A stretch of 42,946 bases of DNA from Flavobacteriales bacterium (GCA_012269745.1 JAAXJR010000033.1:62267-105212); one strand, 5' to 3'; positions 1 through 9,003 are shown, numbered from the stretch's first letter. Program-made: numbers and translations. The notes: generated by a model not told the origin, from the sequence alone.

Positions 1-1110
1 AGATTCGGTTCTGTGAAGAATGAATTTACCCTCCCAAGCGGAATGCAGAGTTATATCGAAGTATTGGTTGAATTTTGACCGCTCCTGGATATTAGCAGAC
101 TCTAGTTCCTCTGCGCTCCAGGTGTAATAGCCACCTTCTTCCCTAGGTGATTCTGGGGTAGGGGAATCCGCATCTAGAGCGCTAGCATACAGACCGCTTT
201 CCAGTTTCATTTCTCCTTCGAGAAACTCAGAGATAGATTGTGCCGTTTGAAGAAATAATGGATTTTGAGAATAGCGAAATGCTCGTGCAAAGAGTCCCAT
301 CATTTGGGCGTTGTCATAAAGCATTTTTTCAAAGTGGGGGACTTTCCAAAATCGATCAGTGCTGTACCTAGAAATGCCTCCGTGAAGCCAGTCGAAAATA
401 CCTCCTAGGGCCATTTTCTCTAAGCTTAACAGGGCATAATCGATTACTTTTTGGTCGTTTGCACAAATGCCGTAATCCAACAAAAAGCTGTAATTAGACG
501 GCAATGGGAATTTTGGCGCACCATTTGGTCCTCCGTTAACGGGGTCAATGGTTCTCATCCAAAAAGCTACAACATCGTCGAAATCTTCGGATTTAAAGGC
601 ATTGGGTTTTACCGTTAAACTCACCTTGAGCATGTCCTGAAGCCCATTGCGCATCTGCTCGCCATAGTCTAGGACTTGCTGAGGTTCGTTTTCCCAGAGT
701 TGTGCTACTTGCTCAAGTGCTGACATCCAATCCTTCTTAGAAAAATAAGTGCCTCCATAGACAGGAGTTCCGTCGGGAAGGGCAATGATATTCAGCGGCC
801 ATCCGCCGGTACCAGTCATTAACTGGAGCGCATTCATATACCGCGCATCGATATCAGGATGAGTTTCTCGGTCCACTTTTATAGAGACAAAGCGTTTATT
901 CATTAGGTCAGCCACTTCGTCGTCTTCAAAACTTTCCTCTTCCATGACATGACACCAATGGCAAGATGAGTAGCCAATAGATATGATACGAAGCTTCTCG
1001 CCCGGCGTATTTGTGCGCATCAATCCCTCGTTCCACATTTGCCAATGCACTGGATTGCCCGCATGCTGCTGGAGGTAAAGGCTAGTTGATTCTTTTAAGT
1101 TGTTCGACAT
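1..1110 (-). CDS. DUF255/YyaL-type thioredoxin-domain protein (3' end truncated by window)
   Basis: The first 370 codons are present, read leftwards from an ATG at 1110; the reading frame runs off the left edge without a stop. The N-terminal part is a thioredoxin-like fold with the CHWCHVM signature (Cys50, Cys53), diagnostic of the DUF255/YyaL/SPATA20 family. It is followed by a segment rich in helices with motifs such as WLHGGISRYS and PHFEKMLYDNAQM, which belongs to the (alpha/alpha)6 barrel resembling N-acylglucosamine 2-epimerases. Family members are usually about 670-700 residues, so roughly half is missing here. The biochemical role of the family is not settled; a redox or sugar-modifying function is only inferred. 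It is transcribed divergently from the phosphate transporter. A perfect TAnnTTTG box lies 32 bases upstream of the ATG. Family assignment is secure, function is not. Confidence 0.93.
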   Translation of the reverse strand, partial: MSNNLKESTSLYLQQHAGNPVHWQMWNEGLMRTNTPGEKLRIISIGYSSCHWCHVMEEESFEDDEVADLMNKRFVSIKVDRETHPDIDARYMNALQLMTGTGGWPLNIIALPDGTPVYGGTYFSKKDWMSALEQVAQLWENEPQQVLDYGEQMRNGLQDMLKVSLTVKPNAFKSEDFDDVVAFWMRTIDPVNGGPNGAPKFPLPSNYSFLLDYGICANDQKVIDYALLSLEKMALGGIFDWLHGGISRYSTDRFWKVPHFEKMLYDNAQMMGLFARAFRYSQNPLFLQTAQSISEFLEGEMKLESGLYASALDADSPTPESPREEGGYYTWSAEELESANIQERSKFNQYFDITLHSAWEGKFILHRTES

Positions 1111-1142
1111 CTGATGCTATTTTGGGTGAGGGGCGGGTCTTT

Positions 1143-1150
1143 CAAATTTA
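1143..1150 (-). promoter_or_regulatory. Bacteroidota -7 promoter box for the DUF255 gene
   Basis: On the minus strand this reads TAAATTTG, an exact match to the Bacteroidota TAnnTTTG -7 element. A TTG lies 22 bases further upstream (1173-1175), slightly further than the usual -33 spacing. The inferred transcript starts near 1139 and has a leader of about 30 bases. This is inferred from consensus only. Confidence 0.6.
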
Positions 1151-1184
1151 ACCTTAAGTTCGCTTTGGACGTCAACGATTGCGC

Positions 1185-1192
1185 TATTTTAG
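1185..1192 (+). promoter_or_regulatory. Likely -7 box of the phosphate transporter gene
   Basis: TATTTTAG resembles TAnnTTTG. A TTG at 1165-1167 is 17 bases upstream, closer than ideal. If used, transcription begins near 1196, downstream of the TTG codon at 1179 that opens the longest reading frame, so the real start must be the ATG at 1215. Confidence 0.5.
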
Positions 1193-1214
1193 CCCACTAA
1201 ATTGGCCTCGAGAT

Positions 1215-3443
1215 ATGTGGTATGAAATTCTAGTCTTTGTACTTTTTTGTTTGGCAATCATAGACCTTACTGTTGGTGTAAGTAATGATGCGGCGAACTT
1301 CTTGAATTCGGCAATCGGTTCTAAGGTTGCTTCTTTTAATACCATCTTGATCATAGCATCCATAGGTGTGCTCGCAGGGGCGGTCTCCTCTGAAGGTATG
1401 ATGGAGGTTGCTCGAAAGGGGATTTTTGTCCCAAGTTTCTTCACCTTCGACAACATCATGCTGGTCTTTGTGGCAGTGATGTTGACTGATATTATCCTAT
1501 TGGATTTTTACAACAGTATCGGGTTGCCAACGTCGACCACGGTCAGTATTGTGTTTGAACTACTCGGTGCCGGATTTATCATTGGCCTATTGTACAGCTA
1601 CCAACAGGGAATGGAAGTGGAGTTCGCAGAATTCATCAATTTCTCCACAGCGACTAAGATCATTTCAGGAATTTTCTTGAGTGTCCTCGTCGCATTTTCT
1701 TCGGGTGCACTGGTCCAATTCATCACCCGTCTTCTGTTCACATTTAACCTAAAAGAAGGACTTCGTCGCTACGGCGCGGTATTCGGCGGTATAGCTATTA
1801 CTGCCATTACTTACTTTTTGGTAATTAAAGGACTCAAGGGGGCAAGCTTTATTGGCAGTAATACTAGGGATTACATAGGTGAGCATACATGGACCATTTT
1901 AGGCGTTAGCGCAGTGGTATGGACCATCATCACTTTTGTAATGCAGCGCTTCTTAGCGCTAAACCCATTGAAGTTCATTGTTCTTGCGGGAACCTTCTCT
2001 TTAGCGATGGCCTTCGCTGGAAACGATTTGGTGAATTTTATTGGTGTGACAGTGGCCGGATGGCAGTCGTTGGAAGCCTGGTCAGCATCGGGAATGGCAC
2101 CAGATTTATTCTTCATGGACATTCTTGGGGATAAGGCGAAAGCCCCGTTATTCATGCTTTTAGGAGCAGGAGCTATCATGGTGGTAACACTGTGGACTTC
2201 GAAGAAAGCACGTAATGTGAGCCAAACTGAGGTAAAGCTTGCGCGTCAGGGAGACGGCGATGAGCGATTTAATTCTAACGCCTTATCGCGCGGAATCGTG
2301 GGCGGATTTGTATCCTTCGGCAAGGTCTTAGGTTCGATTATCGGCCAGAATGCGGTCAATAGCATCAATGCTCGTTTTACGCACGATAGAGCGGAGATGG
2401 AGGATAGCACGGCTAGTTTCGATTTGCTTCGTGCTTCTGTGAATTTGATGACGGCTTCTATCTTGATTTCGTATGCTACCTCATTGAAGCTCCCATTGTC
2501 TACTACGTACGTAAGTTTTATGGTTGCCATGGGTACCTCATTGGCGGATCGTGCTTGGGGTATGGACAGTGCGGTATATCGTGTTGCCGGTGTACTGCAA
2601 GTTGTAGGTGGTTGGATCATGACGGCTGTCATTGCGTTTATCGCTTCGGCAACCTTCGGTCTAATTATGTTCTACGGCGGCAAGGTAGGGGTCATTACTA
2701 TTGTTGTCTTCGCTGCCATTGCACTGATTCGTTCTCACTTGAATTTTAAGAATTCAGATAAGATTGAGTTGGATGTTGAAGCCATTGAGGTGAAGCCAGA
2801 GCTTAGCGAGCAGTTCGAAGTGCACAAAAGTGGGGTGGCAGATGATTTGCGTAATCTCGATAAAATGGTAACGCTGTCGTTACGCTCCTTAGTGGGCTCA
2901 AATAAAGACATCTTGTTCGAGTGTAATAAGCGATTGGAATCGGACGGCAAGAAGCTTTCTAAAAACTTCAAAAAGGCCTTTGCTACAAATGATGCATTTA
3001 ATCGTGAGGATCAATTACTCTATACAGAACTGCACATCCATGCGCACCACAATATGGTCGAGCTTTACCGTGTTGCAGCGAAGCTTAGTGAGAATTGTCT
3101 AAATCACATCACCAACTTTGGAGGTGTACCGCGCAGTGAGTATTTGGATTTAATCATTGACGCCGAAGATGAAATAAAGCGCTACATCGATGATGTTCGC
3201 CGTCAAATTTTGAGTGGTCGCGATGAGAACAGTGGACAGCTGGGTGAAAAGGCCAAGAAGGTTACTGCTAAGCTAAATAAGGCGCTGAACAATGAACTTG
3301 CTTTCTATTCAACGAATAAGGTTAGTAATCGTTTGGTTAAGCTTCAAGTGAACATCATCTTAGATTTGATCGAGCTTGTGAAGCATGCCGAGAATATTTA
3401 TCATATTCACAATTCCTTCAATAAAGAGGCCCTGCAGGGCTAG
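1215..3443 (+). CDS. PiT-family inorganic phosphate transporter with C-terminal PhoU-like domain
   Basis: A 742-residue inner-membrane protein. The duplicated PiT/Pho4 signatures are visible as VSNDAANFLNSAIGS near the N-terminus and AFAGNDLVNFIGVTVAG in the middle; the Asn-Asp pairs are the conserved substrate-path residues of cation-coupled phosphate carriers. About twelve hydrophobic segments fill residues 1-520. The last 200 residues are hydrophilic, predicted helical and PhoU-like, a fusion common in Bacteroidota PiT proteins that probably senses or gates transport. The longest frame opens with a TTG at 1179, but the ATG at 1215 is preferred because a -7 box sits between the two. A bidirectional terminator follows. 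Phosphate import fits the PhoB/PhoR-like genes 25 kb away, but I found no three-unit Pho box directly upstream. Confidence 0.93.
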   Translation: MWYEILVFVLFCLAIIDLTVGVSNDAANFLNSAIGSKVASFNTILIIASIGVLAGAVSSEGMMEVARKGIFVPSFFTFDNIMLVFVAVMLTDIILLDFYNSIGLPTSTTVSIVFELLGAGFIIGLLYSYQQGMEVEFAEFINFSTATKIISGIFLSVLVAFSSGALVQFITRLLFTFNLKEGLRRYGAVFGGIAITAITYFLVIKGLKGASFIGSNTRDYIGEHTWTILGVSAVVWTIITFVMQRFLALNPLKFIVLAGTFSLAMAFAGNDLVNFIGVTVAGWQSLEAWSASGMAPDLFFMDILGDKAKAPLFMLLGAGAIMVVTLWTSKKARNVSQTEVKLARQGDGDERFNSNALSRGIVGGFVSFGKVLGSIIGQNAVNSINARFTHDRAEMEDSTASFDLLRASVNLMTASILISYATSLKLPLSTTYVSFMVAMGTSLADRAWGMDSAVYRVAGVLQVVGGWIMTAVIAFIASATFGLIMFYGGKVGVITIVVFAAIALIRSHLNFKNSDKIELDVEAIEVKPELSEQFEVHKSGVADDLRNLDKMVTLSLRSLVGSNKDILFECNKRLESDGKKLSKNFKKAFATNDAFNREDQLLYTELHIHAHHNMVELYRVAAKLSENCLNHITNFGGVPRSEYLDLIIDAEDEIKRYIDDVRRQILSGRDENSGQLGEKAKKVTAKLNKALNNELAFYSTNKVSNRLVKLQVNIILDLIELVKHAENIYHIHNSFNKEALQG

Positions 3444-3455
3444 AGAAAATTAGGA

Positions 3456-3491
3456 CACAAAAAAACCAGCCCGCAGGGCTGGTTTTTTGTG
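3456..3491. terminator. Bidirectional intrinsic terminator
   Basis: The arms CCAGCCC (3466-3472) and GGGCTGG (3476-3482) enclose a GCA loop. Seven A on the left and six T on the right make it work in both directions. It serves the transporter gene and the convergent M20 peptidase gene. Confidence 0.92.
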
Positions 3492-3506
3492 CTTAAAATC
3501 AATGTA

Positions 3507-4889
3507 CTACTTCGTTTCTGCGTAGTACTTGTAGAAATACGGGATGGTTTCAATTCCCTTGAAGTAATTGAAAACACCGTAGTGCTCGTTGGGGCTGTGG
3601 ATGGCATCAGAGTCTAATCCGAATCCCATCAAAATGCTCTTAGCACCTAATACTTGTTCGAACAGGGCGACAATTGGAATTGAGCCACCAGAACGAACAG
3701 GAAGAGCGGGCACACCAAATGTGGTCTCGTAAGCCTTCGAGGCGCTTTGGTAAGCAGGATCTGAAGTATGAGTAACATAAGGCAATCCTCCGTGATGAGG
3801 TGTGATTTTCACGCTAACGCTTTCCGGAGCGATATTAGTGAAGTGCTTGATAAACTTTTCAGTGATTGCATCTGGATCTTGACCAGGTACTAAGCGCATG
3901 CTAATCTTTGCGTAGGCCTTTGATGGAATTACAGTCTTTGCTCCTTCACCGATATATCCTCCCCACATACCGTTGACATCAAGTGTTGGGCGAATAGAAG
4001 TGCGTTCAGGGGTTGTATATCCCTTTTCTCCTTGCCCTGCAGGAATGTCAATAGAAGCATTGAATGCTTCTTGGCTAAATGGAGCCTTTGCCATTAAGGC
4101 ACGTTCCTGTTCACTGACTATTTCAACCCCATCGTAGAATCCTTCAACAGTAATAGCACCATTTTCATCGTGCAATGAACCAATCATTTGTGCCAAAATA
4201 TTTAGAGGGTTTGCTACAGCACCACCGTACAGACCCGAATGGAGATCTCGGTTTGGTCCAGTAACCTCCACTTCGACGTAACTCAAGCCACGTAATCCGG
4301 TAGTAATGGAAGGAACATCATTAGCGATCATTCCGGTATCAGAAATGAGGATGACGTCACAGGCCAATTTTTCCTTGTGCTCCTTGATAAATGGCTCAAG
4401 ATTCATAGATCCTACTTCTTCCTCGCCTTCAATCATGAATTTGATATTACAAGGTACGGTACCTTCCGATTTTAAAATTTCAAAGGCCTTGAGGTGCATA
4501 AACATTTGACCCTTGTCGTCACACGCTCCACGCGCAAAAATGGCACCTTCAGGGTGTATGTCTGTTTTCTTAATAACTGGCTCGAATGGATCAGCATCCC
4601 ATAGCTCAATTGGATCAGCGGGTTGTACATCGTAATGGCCGTAGACCAACACCGTTGGTAGCGCTGGGTCCACTAAGCACTCTCCGTAAACGATAGGATG
4701 TCCCGCCGTAGGGAAAATTTCCACATTCTCTAGCCCAAGCGCATTCATATGCCCTTCTATTGCAGAAGCACATTTTGCTACATCATCATTATACGCTGGA
4801 TCGGCAGAAATAGAGGGAATTCTGAGCAATTCGAAAAGCTCGTTCAACAGGCGGTCTTTATGGTTTTCAATAAAGGATTTAGGATCCAT
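3507..4889 (-). CDS. M20-family dipeptidase (metallopeptidase)
   Basis: A 460-residue cytosolic zinc-dependent dipeptidase of the M20 clan, which hydrolyses dipeptides or short peptides. The metal site is visible in order: His85 in GHYDVQP, the bridging Asp in GACDDKGQ (about residue 124), the catalytic Glu cluster in IEGEEEVGS (154-158), an Asp in ISDTGM, and the final His in AIHSPNEHYG near the C-terminus. A lid or dimerisation domain lies between roughly residues 195 and 350. There is no signal peptide. The ATG at 4889 matches the normal family N-terminus. A perfect -7 box (TAACTTTG) is 27 bases upstream. Exact substrate specificity (CNDP/DapE-like versus general dipeptidase) cannot be read from the sequence. 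Confidence 0.94.
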   Translation of the reverse strand: MDPKSFIENHKDRLLNELFELLRIPSISADPAYNDDVAKCASAIEGHMNALGLENVEIFPTAGHPIVYGECLVDPALPTVLVYGHYDVQPADPIELWDADPFEPVIKKTDIHPEGAIFARGACDDKGQMFMHLKAFEILKSEGTVPCNIKFMIEGEEEVGSMNLEPFIKEHKEKLACDVILISDTGMIANDVPSITTGLRGLSYVEVEVTGPNRDLHSGLYGGAVANPLNILAQMIGSLHDENGAITVEGFYDGVEIVSEQERALMAKAPFSQEAFNASIDIPAGQGEKGYTTPERTSIRPTLDVNGMWGGYIGEGAKTVIPSKAYAKISMRLVPGQDPDAITEKFIKHFTNIAPESVSVKITPHHGGLPYVTHTSDPAYQSASKAYETTFGVPALPVRSGGSIPIVALFEQVLGAKSILMGFGLDSDAIHSPNEHYGVFNYFKGIETIPYFYKYYAETK

Positions 4890-4916
4890 AGGTTGTGATA
4901 TGAGTTGTTAGTCTGT

Positions 4917-4924
4917 CAAAGTTA
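4917..4924 (-). promoter_or_regulatory. -7 promoter box of the M20 dipeptidase
   Basis: The minus strand reads TAACTTTG, an exact TAnnTTTG match ending 27 bases before the ATG. No well-placed -33 TTG is seen; the nearest is 15 bases upstream. Confidence 0.6.
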
Positions 4925-4965
4925 ATCGTGTGAGCGTAACAACGCCCGAAGACGTAGCTTTTTTC

Positions 4966-4973
4966 TATATTCG
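4966..4973 (+). promoter_or_regulatory. -7 promoter box abutting the start codon of the T9SS-B protein gene
   Basis: TATATTCG matches TAnnTTTG with one change and ends only three bases before the ATG at 4977. The predicted transcription start falls on or next to the ATG, so the mRNA would be leaderless. Confidence 0.5.
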
Positions 4974-4976
4974 GGC

Positions 4977-7196
4977 ATGCGCAAGTTGTACGTCATACTT
5001 TTTCTGTTTTTAGGCCAATTTTTATTTGCCCAAACACCCAGTATGACGGTGAGCTCAGCAGGGAATTACAACAAGCCTTATTGGATGGCTTCTAACATTC
5101 TTGTGGACTCTACACTATCTATTTATAACTCTGGGCAAAACGGTTTGCCGCTTACCCAAGCTGCAACCAATCAGATTGGCTATTTTCAAGCGAACGATAC
5201 TGCATTTCCAATACCAAGTGGGATTGTTATGGTGGCAGCTCAAAATGCAAGTGATGTTATCGCTTCTACCAATGGCTCTGGAAATAACGTCACCTTTACC
5301 GATGCCGAACTGGCTAGTGTCCTAACGCAATTGGGTAGTAGCGGTTATGCCATCAAGGATATGGTGGAGATCGAATTTAGCTTCATTGCCCAATCTGATA
5401 GTATCTCATTTAATTATTGTTTTGGTTCTCACGAATACGACGGCTATACCTGTTCGAACTTTAACGATGTCTTTGGCTTCTTTTTGGAGGGCTCGTACAT
5501 CAACGGTACAACTGCCCCAACGGGTCAAACCATTGTTAGGAACATCGCAACTATTCCAGGTACGACTATCCCCATTGCTGTAAACACCATTAATTCCGGC
5601 AGCCCATCGGGTTCATATCCGGCATCAAATTGTACTTCGGCTAATCCTAATTATGTTGCTCATAGTGCATATTACAATGCTTCGAACGGCTCTATCACAA
5701 CATTAGATGGGTACACCGATAAGTTTACCGCTACTGCGGAAGTAGAATGTGGTGGTTGGTATACCATACGTCTGAAGCTCGCGAATGTGAGTGATAACGC
5801 ATTAAGTTCAGCGGTATTCTTGGAAGAAAATTCATTGAAAGGTCCAGTGATCACCGTTGTTGATTCCACGAATGTGGGTAATTCCTTCAACGATTCACTG
5901 TTGGTAGAGGGGTGTAATGAAAACCACATCATCTTCTCTCGTTCAGCCAATCTTGGCGTCGAAATGAAGATCCCAATCAAGGTAGATACAGTGTTAAGCA
6001 CAGCTATCGAAGGATCAGATTTCAGTACACTTCCAGATACCATTACGCTCTCACCAGGTGAAACTTCAGACACACTGACCTTCTGGATTTATGATGATAA
6101 CCTTGTAGAAGGTATCGATACGCTGGTCATCATTCAGGACTACGTTTACACGGATTGCTACAACTATCCAGTCCGCCGCTTCCCTTACTACATCAGAGAC
6201 AAGGACACGCTCTTAGGCGAATTAATCTTGCCTGGTACTACAGATAGCGTTGCTTGCCCCGGAGATAGCATTGAGCTTTCGGTAATTCTAAATTCCTACG
6301 AAGGAGATTACTTTGGCTATTGGCATGGCGATTCATCCATTGCATTTACCCGTTATGTAGAGGTTAATCAGGATACCACAGTATTTTTTACGCTATGGGA
6401 TGAATGTGGTGATACAGTCCTTTTCGAGCAAGACTTATACGTGAAGCCCTATGAGCCGATGGTCTATGAGCGCGATACAGTTCGTGTGTGCCCTGGTGAT
6501 AGTGCTATGCTTGTTCCATTCTATTTGGGAGGAGAACAGCCTGTTGTATTCACTTGGCTGGATAATTTGACCAACAACATCCCGAGAACTATATTGCCGT
6601 TTGCCGATTCTTCATTCTATACTTTCTCTCTTGCTGATGGTTGTGGTGAATTACTCATTGACAGCGCTCTTGCGATCAATATGCCTCAGCCTAGCGCAGG
6701 TTTTCAGTACTTGAATGACCCTTACGTCCCGCTCAGGGTACTGTTCAATGAGAAGGCTCAAAATGAGGTGAGTTGGACTTGGTACATAGATACAGTTGTT
6801 TTGACTGGGCAGACTTTTGAGTATGATTTTGCTCGACCTGGTGATTATGAAGTACTACAGGTAGTTACTAGTGATTTTGGTTGTGTAGATTCAATTAAGA
6901 TTACTGTTGCAGTGGAAACGGATTTCTACCTCTACATTCCTGATGCTTTTACTCCTGATGGCGATGGCTTGAATGAATGTTTTGAGATAAAAGGGGTAGG
7001 TTTTGAAGGTTACGATTTTACGGTGTTTGACCGTTGGGGCAATGAAGTATTCCACACAGATGATGAGAATGAGTGTTGGGACGGTACTTACAGAGGCAAA
7101 CAACTTCCTATGGGGGCATACAACTATCGACTTATCGCAGATTTACCTTTCGATGAGATTGAAATCATCACCGGTACGCTGAATATCCTTCGATAA
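4977..7196 (+). CDS. Secreted choice-of-anchor L protein with T9SS type B C-terminal domain
   Basis: A 739-residue exported protein. Residues 1-18 are a signal peptide (hydrophobic core, cleavage after FAQ). Residues of about 30-290 form a choice-of-anchor L domain, marked by SFNYCFGSHEYDGYTC and DVFGFFLEG. A Calx-beta-like stretch follows around 300-400, then Cys-containing beta-sandwich segments and a PKD-like module near 570-640. The last 95 residues are the gliding-motility-associated C-terminal (CHU_C, type B sorting) domain, with YIPDAFTPDGDGLNE and VFDRWGNEVF. The family knowledge is that this domain directs export through the type IX secretion system to the cell surface or medium. The specific role (adhesin or surface structure) is unknown. 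Its stop codon directly abuts the convergent UbiA gene. Confidence 0.93.
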   Translation: MRKLYVILFLFLGQFLFAQTPSMTVSSAGNYNKPYWMASNILVDSTLSIYNSGQNGLPLTQAATNQIGYFQANDTAFPIPSGIVMVAAQNASDVIASTNGSGNNVTFTDAELASVLTQLGSSGYAIKDMVEIEFSFIAQSDSISFNYCFGSHEYDGYTCSNFNDVFGFFLEGSYINGTTAPTGQTIVRNIATIPGTTIPIAVNTINSGSPSGSYPASNCTSANPNYVAHSAYYNASNGSITTLDGYTDKFTATAEVECGGWYTIRLKLANVSDNALSSAVFLEENSLKGPVITVVDSTNVGNSFNDSLLVEGCNENHIIFSRSANLGVEMKIPIKVDTVLSTAIEGSDFSTLPDTITLSPGETSDTLTFWIYDDNLVEGIDTLVIIQDYVYTDCYNYPVRRFPYYIRDKDTLLGELILPGTTDSVACPGDSIELSVILNSYEGDYFGYWHGDSSIAFTRYVEVNQDTTVFFTLWDECGDTVLFEQDLYVKPYEPMVYERDTVRVCPGDSAMLVPFYLGGEQPVVFTWLDNLTNNIPRTILPFADSSFYTFSLADGCGELLIDSALAINMPQPSAGFQYLNDPYVPLRVLFNEKAQNEVSWTWYIDTVVLTGQTFEYDFARPGDYEVLQVVTSDFGCVDSIKITVAVETDFYLYIPDAFTPDGDGLNECFEIKGVGFEGYDFTVFDRWGNEVFHTDDENECWDGTYRGKQLPMGAYNYRLIADLPFDEIEIITGTLNILR

Positions 7197-8072
7197 TTAT
7201 AGAAAGGGGAGCGTCAGGATTCCCAGAACTAAGATTACCTTATAAGTAAGGTGTGCCCATCGCAATCCTTCCAGATTCTTTGCTTTTAGTGCAATTAAGT
7301 TGGCTACGCTCAAGAGGACGAGTATGATGAAAATGCCAATCTCCGCATGCTCATTGAACAGACTGCGTGTGAAGAATGCAGGGATCCAGGCAACCATGGC
7401 ACTGACCATTAGCGCGAATCGAGTATTCTCTTCTCCATATTCACTCGCAACGGTACGTCGTCCTACAATGATATCACCTTTAATCATTAAGAGGTCTTTT
7501 AAAAGCTCCCTAGAAAATAAGGTAAGACCTAATAAAGCACCATAAGCAAATGTGTGAAGAGAGCTAAAATTGTGATAGACGGACATCCCAAAGAAAGGCG
7601 TTAGCGCAAGAACGGCAGCACTGGTATGAGATACAATGGGGATGTTTCTCAGTCTGTGGCTATGGTACCAAAGACCCGCAGCAAAAAGTGCAAAGAAACC
7701 GGTTGCTTTATAGCTTACTGTCCAGGACAATAGTAATCCTATTACAAGAAGAGTAATAGCTGTATTTAATGAGGTGCGCTTACTAACTAAGCGTTCAAAG
7801 GCACTTTGTTTGGGTCTATTAATGCTATCTGCGTCGTGATCGTAGAAGGAATTTATAAGGAAACCAAAGCCTAGGACAAATGCCGCAGACCAGGCAACGG
7901 CATGTGTATTAAAATCGTAAAATACATCAGCTCTTCCGCCGTGAGGGGCAAATACGAAAATCGCAATGAGGTATTGGCCGAGAAGGAGTAAAGCAATGTT
8001 GTACCAGCGGATTTGGCTTAATAATGCTAGTACTTTAAGAAATTGGAGGCGATTTCGGCTTAATTTTTTCAA
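7197..8072 (-). CDS. UbiA-family prenyltransferase, DGGGP-synthase-like
   Basis: A 291-residue integral membrane protein with about eight or nine helices. The first Asp-rich motif is NSFYDHDADSINRP; the INRP extension resembles digeranylgeranylglyceryl-phosphate synthases more than UbiA or MenA. The second is KDLLMIKGDIIVGRRT followed by YGEENT. Such enzymes attach a prenyl chain from a prenyl diphosphate to an acceptor, in this subgroup an ether-linked prenylglyceryl phosphate. The gene starts with TTG at 8072 (no in-frame ATG follows near the N-terminus) and overlaps the mevalonate kinase stop as TTGA, implying translational coupling. Being the last gene of a mevalonate operon fits use of isoprenoid product. 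The acceptor is inferred; a quinone-ring acceptor cannot be excluded. Confidence 0.85.
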   Translation of the reverse strand: MKKLSRNRLQFLKVLALLSQIRWYNIALLLLGQYLIAIFVFAPHGGRADVFYDFNTHAVAWSAAFVLGFGFLINSFYDHDADSINRPKQSAFERLVSKRTSLNTAITLLVIGLLLSWTVSYKATGFFALFAAGLWYHSHRLRNIPIVSHTSAAVLALTPFFGMSVYHNFSSLHTFAYGALLGLTLFSRELLKDLLMIKGDIIVGRRTVASEYGEENTRFALMVSAMVAWIPAFFTRSLFNEHAEIGIFIILVLLSVANLIALKAKNLEGLRWAHLTYKVILVLGILTLPFL

Positions 8073-8995
8073 AATCTATAAACGACCTCGGGCTGGAATT
8101 CTTTGAGAAGTTCTTGCGTCTTTTCATAATCGCGCGTGAATCCCATAACGAATCCACCTCCACCTGAACCGCAGAGCTTTAAAAAGTACTCCTCAGATTC
8201 TAGGCCCTCTTTCCATAAATCATGGAAGCCTTGAGGAATCATTGGTTCAAAGTTCTCCAAGACCAACTTACTCAGCTTCTTTAAATTGCTGAAAAGTGGT
8301 TTTGTATCTCCTTCGACAAATGCTTTGATACAGGCATCGTTGTATTTGACGAATTGATTCTTCAGCATGCTTCTAAAACCTTCCTCTTTAAGCTTGTCCA
8401 TGAAGATTTCAACCATGGGTTGTGTTTCACCTGGCATGCCTGAATTTAATAGGAATACGGCGCCTTCCCCACTGGTTTCCGCCGGTAAAGCCACTGATCC
8501 CAATTCATCTTTACTTTTTATAAGTAGTGGAAGTCCCATGTAACATATGGTTGGGTCTATACCACTGCTTTTTCCGTGGAAATAGCTCTCCATCCAACTG
8601 AATACGGTCTTCAGTGCCTTGATGTCCGAAGATTTCTCAGGATTCTTGGCAATTTTATCTTCGCAGTATCTGTCGTAGATGGCAGCGACCAATGCGCCGG
8701 AACTACCAACGCCAAAACCTTGAGGGATAGAAGAATCGAAATACAATCCATTATTTAGATCGTCTTCAAATGCAGCTGTGTTAAATGTGCACGGCGCATC
8801 TTCTACTTTGAGGTAGTCGAGATATTTCAACAGGTGCTCGTTACTTTTCGCTTGCGTAGCATTGAATGATTCTTCAAACTGGAAGGCACCCTTGTAATAG
8901 GTATGAGGAATGCTCAGTCCCATACTGTCCTTAATGATTCCGTACTCTCCAAAGAGTAGGATCTTTCCATAGAACAAAGGGTTTGAACGGCTCAT
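8069..8995 (-). CDS. Mevalonate kinase (GHMP kinase family)
   Basis: A 308-residue cytosolic GHMP kinase. The N-terminal motif is GKILLFGEYGIIKDSMGLSIP. The ATP loop is seen as GFGVGSSGALVAA (about residues 94-106), a catalytic-Asp region as GKSSGIDPT, and the C-terminal glycine-rich motif as LCGSGGGGFVMGF. Together these fit mevalonate kinase of the Bacteroidota type, which phosphorylates mevalonate for isopentenyl diphosphate synthesis. The gene sits between the diphosphomevalonate decarboxylase gene (8-base gap upstream) and the prenyltransferase gene (4-base overlap downstream), which supports the pathway role. A related GHMP kinase with phosphomevalonate kinase activity is the main alternative. 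Confidence 0.85.
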   Translation of the reverse strand: MSRSNPLFYGKILLFGEYGIIKDSMGLSIPHTYYKGAFQFEESFNATQAKSNEHLLKYLDYLKVEDAPCTFNTAAFEDDLNNGLYFDSSIPQGFGVGSSGALVAAIYDRYCEDKIAKNPEKSSDIKALKTVFSWMESYFHGKSSGIDPTICYMGLPLLIKSKDELGSVALPAETSGEGAVFLLNSGMPGETQPMVEIFMDKLKEEGFRSMLKNQFVKYNDACIKAFVEGDTKPLFSNLKKLSKLVLENFEPMIPQGFHDLWKEGLESEEYFLKLCGSGGGGFVMGFTRDYEKTQELLKEFQPEVVYRF

Positions 8996-9003
8996 AGCAT
9001 CAA

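Noticed and set aside
1141-1165. TTAACC/TTAAGT before the phosphate transporter as a Pho box
   Set aside because: The two units are only six bases apart and no third unit is at 11 bp in either direction; it does not fit the phasing seen near the lipoprotein gene.
1179-1214. Upstream extension of the phosphate transporter gene to a TTG
   Set aside because: A -7 box lies between this codon and the ATG at 1215, so the codon is probably not transcribed; the extra residues add nothing to the family pattern.
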